Assembly (NCBI GenBank): GCA_963070105.1
Contig: OY718808.1
Location: 1-64,000 of the forward strand
DNA length: 64,000 nt
Direction: 5' to 3'
Source: Litomosoides sigmodontis
Lineage: Eukaryota > Nematoda > Chromadorea > Rhabditida > Onchocercidae
Of the stretch, positions 53,234-64,000 are shown in pieces (the first letter of the stretch is position 1; each line of letters begins with the position of its first letter). The position numbers and the translations under genes are program-made. The notes below the pieces were generated by a model. That model did not search any database. It was not told where the DNA came from and worked only from the letters and a program-made list of their open reading frames with translations.

Positions 53234-54511
53234 TCAGGTACGTTGATGACTCATTAATTCATGCTTAATTGCTTTCTCATCAATATCTGAGATGTCGCTT
53301 GCCTGTACTTGCATTAAACTCTCCAGACCCAATGTAGCTTTCAAAGCACGGACCGAAGACGCATATAACATACGTCTGCGTACCGGTGCTTCATCTGGAC
53401 AGCTGCAAAACGATCGAAAGTAATTGAAGTAATATAAAAATTAAAAAAAAAAAGATTATGTGGAAATTATTCCATATCCGACAGCCTCAAGCATGTGACA
53501 ACATGTCAGAAGAGAGTTTCACACGTACACTCACCAAATTCTCAAACATTTATAAACTTTAACGGCGGTAACGTAAAACTAAAAAAGTGTGGCAAATTTA
53601 ACCTTTCATCAGCCTGCCTAATCTAAAAAGAACCAGGTTCCTATCATTACTCACCAGAACTAGATTACTTTTTAAATATCCTTATTAAGCTTATTTCAAG
53701 CTTAGCATTCATTTCTCTCTTCCCTGGTAAAACGAAAGCAGTGAACTCAAGCGTTATTTATACAGAGGGACAGAAATTCATTGAAGACATTTGTTACCAG
53801 CTATCTTTTACTCTTATAGTGGATAATGGCTAGTAACTTACTACTGCACGAAAACAACTTTAGTAAGCCTCGATGCGGCATCTGTGCCTTGCCGCTGTAC
53901 TTGCACTTCAACATCTACTGCAGCATAACGACATTCCTTACCATCACCTACGCTTTTTCGAATTTCCTGAAATTCAAGCTCTTTCGTTTATTGATAAATT
54001 GGCTGCATGAATAAATACTGGAAACAACTAAAGGAAGTGCAAGAGCAAATGCACGTGTAAGTTTGTAAAAAGAAAGCAAAATGATAGCGAAGAAAAAAAC
54101 GATCGAAACGCTTGAATGCAAAATTCTTCATTTACGGTTTTAGTTTCAATGAACTAGTCATGCTGCAAGTGCTTCTTCGTAGTGACATCTACAAAAAGTC
54201 ATCTTTCAAAATAACTGATCTTGGAATAACGAAAATGGTATTGTGTTTAGGATGGGAGTCAGCTTTGACAATAAGTAGTTCAAGAAATATGAAGCATCGT
54301 AAGATTAATTGTTGAACTTGAAAGCACTTTACAGGAAATACAGTTGAACCTCAACGAATTCGGAATACGGTGCATTCTTGTTGCCAATTTTGTCGACGAT
54401 AATTGTCGTATCATCATCCGAAATTCGAAATATTATGTAAGCATGCTGATGTTTCTGATGTAATTCATCGTAGGCTTTTTTGCAGCTTGCATCCACTTTT
54501 ACACCTGATGC
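53234..54511 (-). CDS. unc-60: ADF/cofilin, UNC-60B-type isoform exons
   Basis: Minus-strand exons 54511-54350, 53966-53842 and 53402-53234 join in frame. With a first exon supplying only the initiator Met they give 152 aa, the C. elegans UNC-60B length. ASGVKVDASCKKAYDEL opens the ADF-H domain; ECRYAAVDVEVQVQ is its central strand; YCPDEAPVRRRMLYASSVRA and LGLESLMQVQASDISDIDEK closely match UNC-60B. ADF/cofilin binds and severs actin filaments in the cytosol; in C. elegans the B isoform serves body-wall muscle. Exon 54511 begins in phase 0 right after an acceptor and has no own ATG, so it must receive Met from upstream. The donor TA|GTAAGT restores the family's QYCPD. The stop TGA overlaps AATAAA. 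Confidence 0.93.
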
Positions 54512-56137
54512 CTGGAAAATAAAATAAACTGTGTACTGTTATTTGATGGAGGAGCTAAAAGAAAGCCTCATTTTGCACTACCTAAGGCTAAAATTAGAAA
54601 TTTTGCTTCATTTAACCTACGTATGCGATACAGTACGATGGAGATATAGAGCTATGACATTCCACCTATCACTTCAAGAAAGCCTCACTACAATGCAAAT
54701 ACGATAAAAAAGAAAAAGTGAACGGTGAAGGAAGCGTATTATAACCATTTGCATTTTATTGAAATGCTTAACCAAAGTTTTTCCCGAGCCATGTAATTTC
54801 CGAAAAGCGATTATCGTCGTTTCCTTCTAGTGCCCTTTCATACACCAGTAATCAACCAGTAGACCCCTGTAGCTAGCTGTAGCTAACTGTATAACCCATA
54901 AGATCCCTACATTTTCATTTGCAAATGCATTATCTTTGCTCTAAGAGAAAAAAGGAGCATACCGTTCCAGGTCAGAGATGCAAAATCAACTAAATTGATT
55001 CACTGAAAATTACAAAAAGCAATGGATGGAAATATGTGATGCGAGATGGGAAAACAATTTCTATATTTCGATTTGGAGAATGCTGATAAAGCTGCCGAGA
55101 ATTATCAATCTCACGATCAGTCAACATGCATGTACAATTTTCTTTTAGCTTCTCCTCATTCTACATGTTATTGCTGCTCGCGAATGATGCTTAAATCATT
55201 AGATAAAGACGAAATTTTTATTGACGAAGTTAATTTTAAACAATAAAAAAATGAACAAACCAACCACACACTGCAAAACAAGGTAGAAAGCTAAAACAAG
55301 TAACACTACTAAAAAAGTAAACACAATCAATAAATATGTTAACGTACAGTCAAATTAGTGAAAGAATTATGAGATTTTATTTCTCGCTCAAAAAAAACTT
55401 GCGAAAATTTAATATTCTCTTTCGTAATTACTGCAGGACTTCAAGTGCAAATTCTTACATTGATTTCATATACTTGCAAAGATCGAACTAACTCTCATTG
55501 TCTTCCTTCTGTCATCTCTCATAAAGTTTTACTGTCTTTTGTCATCAATAACTCACCACAACCACTACTCTGTCACCGGTCAATCCAGAATCTCTTTCAA
55601 AATTCTCTGACAGTAAAACTTTATTATAAGAAGGCGACGAAAAGTGGTATTCACAAAAAGACTGTTCGTCCATAAAATCACTCATGACGAAATAAATTTT
55701 GTTCCTATAAGCAAAAGGTGGTGATCGATCTGAAAATTGCACCGTGGTGGCAAGTGATACTTTTAGGGAATTCGACAAAACTTTCGTGACTTCTTTTGAG
55801 CAAAAACTATAAAGCAAAAGTACCATATCATAAAGAATCACCGTTACAAAGACCAAAAAATCTGACTGAAAAATCAGTAAATGTATGTTCTACAGTAATT
55901 GCTGGTATTAAGTATCCCATCTGCTTTTCCTAGCGGAAGGTAACATGAAACTTCGGAAAATTTCATGTAGTTTAAAGATAAGTAATTTTCAACGAAATAC
56001 AAACTTTGAAGGTTACTTTCCACAATATTAATTTTGGGTTAGAATGAGGACAAAAAAGCATTCAGTGTTAACATACAAATATTAATTTTGTCACTGGTAC
56101 AGCATAAGATAAGGGACCAAACTTTTAGTTAAAGCAC
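54512..56137 (-). other. Spacer between UNC-60A and UNC-60B exon sets
   Basis: On the unc-60 model this is UNC-60A 3' UTR plus the intron upstream of the UNC-60B exons. ORFs of 66-103 codons on both strands match nothing. The upstream exon of UNC-60B is not seen here with confidence, although ATG|GTTATA at about 54745-54750 (minus) is a weak alternative first exon. Confidence 0.5.
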
Positions 56138-57591
56138 TTATCGATCGCCATACTTGTCAGTAAGCTTTGAAATAAGTTCTCTATGGGACATTTCAGATTC
56201 ATCGGATACCTGAAAAACATAACATAATTGCGTATCATAGAAATAACAAGCCAATATGATCATCTTCGAAAAAGAACACGGATTTTTAACAAAGAAAAAC
56301 AATCTCTCACAATGCTTCGTAAAGTTGGATGCATTTTGTTCTCATTCCATCTTAATTTATCATGTTTTAAGTCATTGGTATGGTATCACATATTTTCATA
56401 TTAGGATATATATGTGCTTGATTGTCGTCTGCGTTTTGACTGTTTTCTCAGCAATCAAAGAAGGAAGTAATTGGCAGCAGAATTATCAGAAGAAACGTGA
56501 ATGAAAAAATAACCTCAGTTAGAATGAAAGTCCTTATTCTTGCTTGAAAGTGTAATGAATTACAATGTTTATAGAAAGAAAGCGGTATTATCATAGTAAA
56601 TTATCAGAAATACCTGGAACTGAATGATTTTCTCAGTACCAAGTGATGCTTTAATTGCTGATGCTGACGAGGCGTAAACCATTTTCTTCTTGATTGATGC
56701 ACCGTCGGGGCATCTGTAATTATCTGAATTAGAAAGTTCTCTTAATTGGCCTAAAGTTCCAACACCGCCCAAATAAAGTTAGCATGCAGAATTAGATGAT
56801 GCTTTAAAACTAGCATTTGAAGGAAGACGATTTTGTCCATTTTTGAAGTCCCTGCGCCAATTCTCGAGCACGTAAATTTGAAATCAAACACTGCATATCG
56901 ACAATCCTTGAAATTATCCGTCCTTTCTCTCAAGTCTTCTATGAATCGCCCAAATGCTTCTTTCGAATTTGTTTCATAATCATCGATAGTAAGATCTAAT
57001 TCATCCTGAGCTACGGCGGCTTCAACAACTACTTCGCGGTCCTGCAAAAAGTGAAAGTAAGCTAGGTATACAGTTTACCAAGAGAATGTTGTCCATGAGT
57101 AGAATATTTCCTACCACTTTGTTCTATCAAAAAAAATTAACCTAACATTACCCTACCTATTTCTCAAGTGGTACAGTACTTGGTCGGATAGACATTTGTA
57201 ATAGAAATTTCATCCTTTTCTTCTTATACTTCGTACGACGAAAAACTGCTAAACTGTGTAATCATCATCTCTTCCCAAATACATGAAAGATTATCAAGGG
57301 AAATCCTATATTTATAGATGTATTATCTTTCCGCGAATACATTCAGCCTATAAGAATGGGTATTGTCAAGTATGCCAGCATACTTACCTGAATAGCAACA
57401 GATAATATCTCAAAAAATCAATTGTAGGGATACCGGGGTGAGGGAGAGGCTAGAACGGAGAAGGATGGAAAGAAATTTGAAACTAAAGTGCGAACCTCTA
57501 TTTTGAAAAGAATATATCTGTATTCTTTGCTATCCGAAAGACGCTGAAATGACCGCTGAACATCAGGATTAACGCTAACTCCAGACGTTGA
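56138..57591 (-). CDS. unc-60: ADF/cofilin, UNC-60A-type isoform exons
   Basis: Minus-strand exons 57591-57496, 57041-56815, 56713-56614 and 56209-56138 join in frame. With a Met-only first exon they give 165 aa, the C. elegans UNC-60A length. STSGVSVNPDVQRSFQRL opens the domain, DCRYAVFDFKFTCSRIGAGT is the centre, CPDGASIKKKMVYASSASA leads into the actin-binding helix, and the end is SDESEMSHRELISKLTDKYG. These stretches are nearly identical to UNC-60A as I know it. The protein severs and depolymerises actin filaments; in C. elegans the A isoform acts outside muscle. The intron after exon 3 must start GCTAGT (GC-AG) to give the conserved FLQICPDG. The set lies upstream of the UNC-60B exons on the same strand, as in C. 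elegans. Confidence 0.94.
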
Positions 57592-59378
57592 CTGAAATGG
57601 AATTAAAATTGAATCAAAGCGCATTCTGTAAGAAAAGAGAAGAGCCGAAAATTATGGACAAAAAAATACATGCAATCAAAAACACATCAATCGTTAAGGA
57701 GAAAACGTCTGAGATGAAAGTCTTTAATGGAGAAAGTGTTAGCAACACTGCAATACACACTCGGCAGTTTTATCGATAGCTTCCAGGTCTTTATAGCTAT
57801 GAAACTTTTGATTAGACCTTCAAAATTCATTGCATTTTCCATCACTTATTAGTTGCTGCACTTACATGTTCAGCATGCGTTTTTATTGACTTCACGTCAC
57901 GGTTTGAATAATCATGTAAATAATCATAGGTACGCTTATTTTAAGCGCCGTAAATACAAGTAAAGGAAAGGAGAAAAGGAATTAGTATGCGCAGCCACAG
58001 CAGGCCTTACACTTAAGTCAATATCTCTATTAGTACATCGTATCTAATACCCATCAATTATATCACTTATTGCAAGTGCAACAGGGAAGAACATTCATTC
58101 CTTCTACGAACAAATATTCACCTGTTTTAGCGCTAAGTAAAGAGATATGAAAAAAGATCTCCGGAGACAAAGTCTGAGTATGAATAAGAAAAGTGGCTTA
58201 AAAGTTTCAATCACCACAGACTCTAATTGTCCTCACCACTGTTGCTGCATGTATAGAAAAAGCAACCACCATCCTAACAATTTCTGTTACAGGCAATCAC
58301 CAAAGAACCCATCCATCTCTTTCGAAACTCAATAAATTCTCATGCTTCGAAATATACAAATCTCTCTTTCAATATTCTTAAGGAGCAGCTGGAAGAGAGC
58401 AAAGGTCGATCGACCGATCTTCACTTTTATCTAACCTGAGAAAGACCCTGCAAAACTTCTTAGAAAATGAGAAGCTAGAATATGTTTATAAATAACATAA
58501 TGTTCGTGTATGGTTCCGTTTGGCTAAAAACAATGTTCTTCAAATACACAGTCATTTCCCTTTATCATCCCTTTAACAACAAACGCTCTGTCAGTTAGGG
58601 GGGGAATAAAAACATATGTGATAACAAGCGGCACCTGGATATATTGATTCTAATGAGAATACGCAAGTTTTGCCTCTTCGCTTTTCTAAAAGGCAACCTT
58701 CCAGTAGTTTAATAATTTTATGAGTAGTAGAGGTTGTTGAAAGAAATAAGAAACTTCGCGAAACAATCCCTAAATGTAAAATTGATGTGATTGTGATACA
58801 GTGAAAAAAAGAAAGTCGAGGAAGAGTGAAATTTTCTCCGGATATTAAAAACCTTTCCAGAATGATATAAGGCCCGTTGCTTGCGCAACTGCTTGAAACA
58901 TATCAGATAAAAGACATGCAAGCGTCCATGGATTCTTAATAAATCTGAACAACTGGAACGCCTCCATCACATTACTGATATTCTAACCGTGATTTTCTGA
59001 ACCACGGGAAATATAATTACAAAGTGAAGAATTAAATCGATAGAACTAACCATTGTATAGCAGTAACGAAGAAACCGAAAAAAAACAGACCAATAGCACC
59101 AGAACGATAATCTCGTAAATTTTATTGCTGATAGATGAGCGGTCTGAAAACACCTTGAATTTATAGACTTGAATGCTGCGCTATCTTCCTCTTCCTTCCA
59201 CTTATTCGATTAATCACCACGCATTTAAATTATCATCAGTTGCTATGTAATCAGATCAAAACGACAGCGGAAACAAAACTACTGGCGGTATGGTTATGAC
59301 ATATTCACGTTCAGCGAAATTAATATTTGAGAGTTTGGTTAATACGAATCTAATTTGATGATAATATTGACACCAATA
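57592..59378 (-). other. Probable first intron of unc-60
   Basis: AT-rich DNA between the UNC-60A second exon and a candidate Met-only first exon at 59051-59053. No other gene is recognisable. A weaker alternative first exon, ATG|GTGGTT, lies near 58266-58268. Confidence 0.4.
59051..59053 (-). other. unc-60: Candidate shared first exon end (ATG|GTTAGT) of unc-60
   Basis: Both cofilin exon sets start in phase 0 without an ATG, so a shared exon ending exactly after ATG is needed. On the minus strand ATG at 59053-59051 is followed at once by the donor GTTAGT. The acetyltransferase gene uses the same donor hexamer for intron 1. In C. elegans unc-60, exon 1 also encodes only Met. Other ATG|GT sites exist upstream or downstream, so this is a best guess. 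Confidence 0.4.
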
Positions 59379-59478
59379 ATTTAGTAATAACAATAATTAA
59401 TAATAATAATAATTTATAATAATATAATAATTAATAATAATTTATAATAATAAAATAATTAATAATAATAATTAATAA

Positions 59479-59954
<476 letters not shown>

Positions 59955-60821
59955 CAAAGTAGAAGAGAAAGTGAATGAAACGGACATGCACCTACAAGAG
60001 ACACTAAACAGGTACGATTCTCTACAACAGTATAACCTAGTTTCTTCGTTAAGCCTAACCGTTTCATCCTACACATGGAAGGGTGAGCAGGTCCACTGAC
60101 AATCATACCCAATCTCATCCTTTTAGAACAACAATCTTCTACATCCACAGCTTATCATCGTAAAGCAGTGACCTAGAGAAAATCGTGACGAATAAAAGGA
60201 GAATAATTGATGGGTGTGTGTGTGTGTGTGTCGACCGGACAGAATGCCCAAACAATGGGCCACGACTTTTCAAAACAAATATTAAATTTCACGGTGACAT
60301 TTTCTGGAGCGCTGTTGTTTTGTGCATGCACAGAAAGGCAAAAACAAAGACTTATTTCCCGTAGCAATCTCAAACAGCTTAGTCAGTTGGGCTAAGGAGA
60401 GGGAAGTGTAGCACCCCGAGGTGTAGTGAGTGAACATTTAGATTTAGACGGGGTGAAAGGCGGCGATACCGTCGTTGCATATCCGGAAAGCAACATGTTG
60501 CATGCTCTTCATGCAACCGCGAACAGAGAAATGGTGGACGGAGGTGTGGACGGGTTGTGTGGCAAAAAAGGCGGAGAAAAGGTCAGCAAGGCTGCGTGTT
60601 ATGTTGTAAATGATGAAGTGGAAGGAGGAAAAAGAGATATCTATGTCGACGGATTTTCTCCGATTACCCTCCGCCGTAACGCATGCGCGGCACTTCCGAC
60701 CGCAACTGCGAAACGGACACTCTCATAAGCCTGCTGCATCACTGGCTACTTTTTTCCATACACACGCAAGTGTGTATTAGATAGATATAGCCGTGGAGAA
60801 ATATGTACACGCGGAAGCGAA

Positions 60822-60900
60822 CTGCTGCTGCTGCTGCTGCTGCTGCAGTTGGAAGCAGTGGCGCGGGTGAGGATGAGTTGCTGCTGCTGCTGCTGCTGCT
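60822..60900. repeat. Paired CTG trinucleotide runs
   Basis: Two runs of seven to eight CTG units, separated by about 33 bp of unique sequence. No coding exon is evident around them. Confidence 0.85.
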
Positions 60901-61181
60901 GGCCTTACTTCCCTCTCTCTGTACACCCAATGTGCGCCTTCCTTTCAAAACCATTCAGTGCTTCCCGAACCAAAACGAACCAACCGACCAACTCCATCAG
61001 CAGTGCACGTATCACCGCTACCGCTACCGCTGCTACTACTACTACTACTACAATCACTAACAATGGCTCCTCTCCCCTCCACCCAGTCGCGCACAATTCG
61101 TACCCACACTACCAGTACTACTACGAACACAATTTAAACCACCACCAGCACTGTCCAAAATTTTCAACCAACTCACGCACG

Positions 61182-61198
61182 CACACACACACACACAC

Positions 61199-61247
<49 letters not shown>
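61182..61247. repeat. (CA)n microsatellite
   Basis: CA units with two GCA interruptions near the left end. It is the same dinucleotide, on the opposite strand, as the TG tracts in the rDNA spacer blocks, but no other similarity to those blocks is seen. Confidence 0.9.
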
Positions 61248-61249
<2 letters not shown>

Positions 61250-64000
61250 TATCGCTCATCCAACTTTCTTTTCCTCCTTTAAGCTCTTCATCTAATTACA
61301 ACATCAACGATGGCAAACATCATTTGCAATTCATCCATCTCTCACAGCAGTAGCAGTAGCAGTAGCAGCAGCAGCAGCAGCGGCAGGAACAGCATTCAGC
61401 CCTTTAGCATCCTCCATGAAAAGCTAATTAAAGAGAGAGAGAGAGAGAGAGAGCTGCAACTGTGACGAGCAATGAAACAGCTCATGATGATGATATGTGG
61501 CATAAAATATACTTAGACTGAGCTAATTCCCTACATTCTACATTATAACAATGTTCACAGCGAACAGCGACGTGATGTTCTTTTCTTGAAGAGACCAACA
61601 ACGCTTTGTGGACAATTACAACACGTCGAAATGGAAAGGGCGAAACAGACAGGAACGATAGGAGAGGGAATGGAGGAAGTGATCGAAGAAGATCCGTGAA
61701 GCACACGTCGATGTGATCTGAGTTCCCCGCTTCCACTGCAACTCTCCTTATTGTTAAAACGTCGTGGTTGAAAATCCTCACAACAGCCATCGAACGATCG
61801 ATCCTTCGGATGTAATCGCTAGCGCACTAACTATTCAACGAATAATTGCTGCTGTTCCGCTCCTCTCACGGCTGGCCACAGCGACATGAACATGAGTGAA
61901 AAGTGACGGAAAGCAGCACACGCAGTACTATCCAACTTTTAACTTACTAGTTTCTTAGGATGCAGCCCCGCTAGAGTAGGTAATGACACACAAACACACT
62001 TCAAGGTTGCAACGGAGAAGAAATCAGCTGATTGAACATTTTAGTAGCACGTCCAATAAGCCATCATCAATCGATCTGCGATGATTTAAGCGATGGTAAG
62101 AAGAGTTGCTTTCTGCAGTTACTCAACTTCGACGAGCAGTGGCAGTGGTGGGGTGGCAGTACGGAAAAAGACCAAAAATTAGTTGGCAGTTGCTGTAGTT
62201 TGAATCACTCGCGGAATCATTTGTCAGGAGGAGGTGAAATTGAACGCTACCCCACAGCGGCAGATGCAATCTAATCTTCAATTTTTCTTCGCCTACCTTC
62301 CACACAAAGTCACTCCTTTTTCCTTCCTTTCCTTTTCGAAGACTCAAAATACTCAGTTACATCGCCGTATTCTCCTGCTTTTTTGCTTCACAGATCAACT
62401 CTATTTTGATTTGAAAAGAGTTACTGGCTACAAAGCATCTAGGATGAATAACTATAACTCCCAAATTTATTACTCACTCCACATTCCTCGCATCCCCTTA
62501 TTCTCCAGAACAACGACCGGAGTGAGAAGAAAAAGAAGGGAGTCAAACGTTGACCATAACAAATAACAAAACATTGATAAAAGTTTTCATCAAATGCAAC
62601 GCTCAATTATCACCACTGAAATTTATAAGAAATAATTCCTTCCTGAAGAAAATGAGGAGGTGAAGGAATGATGACATCATTAACATGTGCATGCCAAGTC
62701 ACCCAAGAGCGAGAAGGAGCTCTCAACAGAAGCACAAGCGCCTTCTGCTCTCATTTACTTCGGATCTGCTGAGGCTAACAGAATGAATGAATGAATGCAT
62801 CATGCAAAACAGCTCAGCAAGTGCTCAATCCAGAAATAGCGGAGCAGAAGGTACACGACCGACTGGAAACTAGACATCAGTGGACGCGCTTTCCGCATTA
62901 ACAAATCAGCTAGTCATTAAGGAAATTAATTAAACCTCGGGATTGTGCTGTCGTTACTGCACCTGTCGCTTGCCTGCTGTTAAATGATAAGACTAACGAT
63001 CAAATCACTGCTATGTGTTTCTACGATTTCTACATATCCATAACTTTACAATATATGAGATGTAAAGAACTGTCCATTTATGCCAAAAATGAGATCTAAG
63101 AGGGGGAGAGATCACTGCTTTACCGCGACGTCGCAGATGTACTAAACGAAGCCTCAAATCCAGAAAAGAGATGACTAATTACCAATAAAGTATCTATTTG
63201 ATTAAATGCAAACGCGTTGTGAATGATTGTAGGTTGGCAAGTAGAATGACCCCTCAAGGAAACCTTGCTATTCCCATAAGGTTTTAAATGCACTGCAATA
63301 AGATTATGGATATTCAATCCTGATGCTCACCAGACAGCGTGAATACCTTAGGTTCATTTACAGGGATCAATTTTGCCTTCTGAGTCGTCTAACATCTTCC
63401 TCATCATAAAAATAACTTCCAAGTACCTATGAAAGTTTGAAATATTAAAATGTTACATTTTATAAGTGATATAAATTAAGACGAGATGCACAAGTTGGGA
63501 AAATTTTGAAATAAATGGCCTTATATTTAGGATCCTAACAAGCAAATCACTGCGAACGCTCAATAAAAATTTTATTCACCATGCAAAAGTACAACACAAG
63601 GCAGAGACAAAATCAAATCCTTTTAAAGAAGAAAAAACCTCGAAATGAAATCTGAAATTTGAAAAGTTACTGACATCTTTTGGATACAGTGCAAAAAAGT
63701 CATACAAATAATTATAGTCATAAAACACTGTACAGATAATTTAATTTAAAACTTCTGGACAGCAACACGTGGAATTCCTGCGTGCTTCGAAAAGACAAGT
63801 TCTGTGGAAACTTGAGATAATTACTGCAGTTCGAATACTATAGCAGAAATCCAACGTAACTGCGCATTATTCACTGAAAAGAACAAGCCAAAATAAACAG
63901 TAAAAATCCAATATAGAAGAAAGAATTCCAATTCTTAAGAAATTATAAGTTTACCGGAGGCAATTAGAACCTCTGTTATACTACACGATAAAAAAATGGT

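Noticed and set aside
60426..60728. 100-codon ORF beginning MSEHLDLDGVKGG
   Set aside because: No family is recognised, it is Gly/Val/Ala-rich with no splice or homology support, and it sits among simple repeats.
63120..63840. Possible third cofilin or another gene at the window end
   Set aside because: The short frames after acceptor-like sites show no ADF motif, and no consistent exon chain could be built before the window ends.

Overview
This window is the left end of a nematode chromosome. It opens with about 12.8 kb of uninterrupted TTAGGC telomere, written here as its C-rich strand (CCTAAG)n. A complete rRNA unit follows on the minus strand, and then about 35 kb of intron-rich, gene-sparse nuclear DNA. 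The hexamer, the divergent 18S 5' end, a BPI/LBP-like secreted protein and a C. elegans-style unc-60 locus all fit a nematode. A clade I worm (Trichuris/Trichinella-like) is my best guess, but that is inference. Most long ORFs here are not genes: they are antisense to rRNA, lie in tandem repeats, or read microsatellites as poly-Ile, poly-Tyr or Cys-Val protein. The real genes are split into short exons, which I assembled by eye from conserved protein families and splice phases.

Layout. 1-12815: telomere. 12811-12986: a 16-bp degenerate minisatellite that carries a telomere-like core. 13.03-14.18 kb: three copies of a roughly 362-bp subtelomeric unit. 15.06-15.7 kb: remains of a Patched-related membrane protein. 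15.3-17.7 kb: small duplications and rDNA spacer repeats. 17.86-24.39 kb: 28S, ITS2, 5.8S, ITS1 and 18S, transcribed toward the telomere. 24.4-26.7 kb: external spacer, with the same spacer blocks that lie beyond the 28S. 27.2-28.3 kb: a GNAT/AANAT-like acetyltransferase, the first protein gene from the telomere. 32.9-33.9 kb: AP-2 sigma subunit. 37.4-37.9 kb: a long (ATT)n array. 39.8-42.7 kb: a possible small secreted protein and a four-helix membrane protein. 43.1-43.6 kb: an unassigned ORF. 43.7-48.4 kb: a 13-exon BPI/LBP-like gene. 49.99 kb: tRNA-Pro. 51.05-52.1 kb: a divergent cyclophilin. 53.2-57.6 kb: two ADF/cofilin exon sets, UNC-60B and UNC-60A, in the order and protein lengths of C. 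elegans unc-60. 59.5-59.95 kb: a long (AAT)n array. 60-64 kb: simple repeats and no assigned gene.

The protein genes do not form one pathway; they are ordinary single eukaryotic genes (endocytosis, actin turnover, protein folding, acetyl transfer, lipid binding). What stands out is the chromosome-end structure, an apparently high share of GC-AG introns (4 of about 29 inferred), conservation of the two-in-one unc-60 locus, and a cyclophilin with several altered active-site residues.
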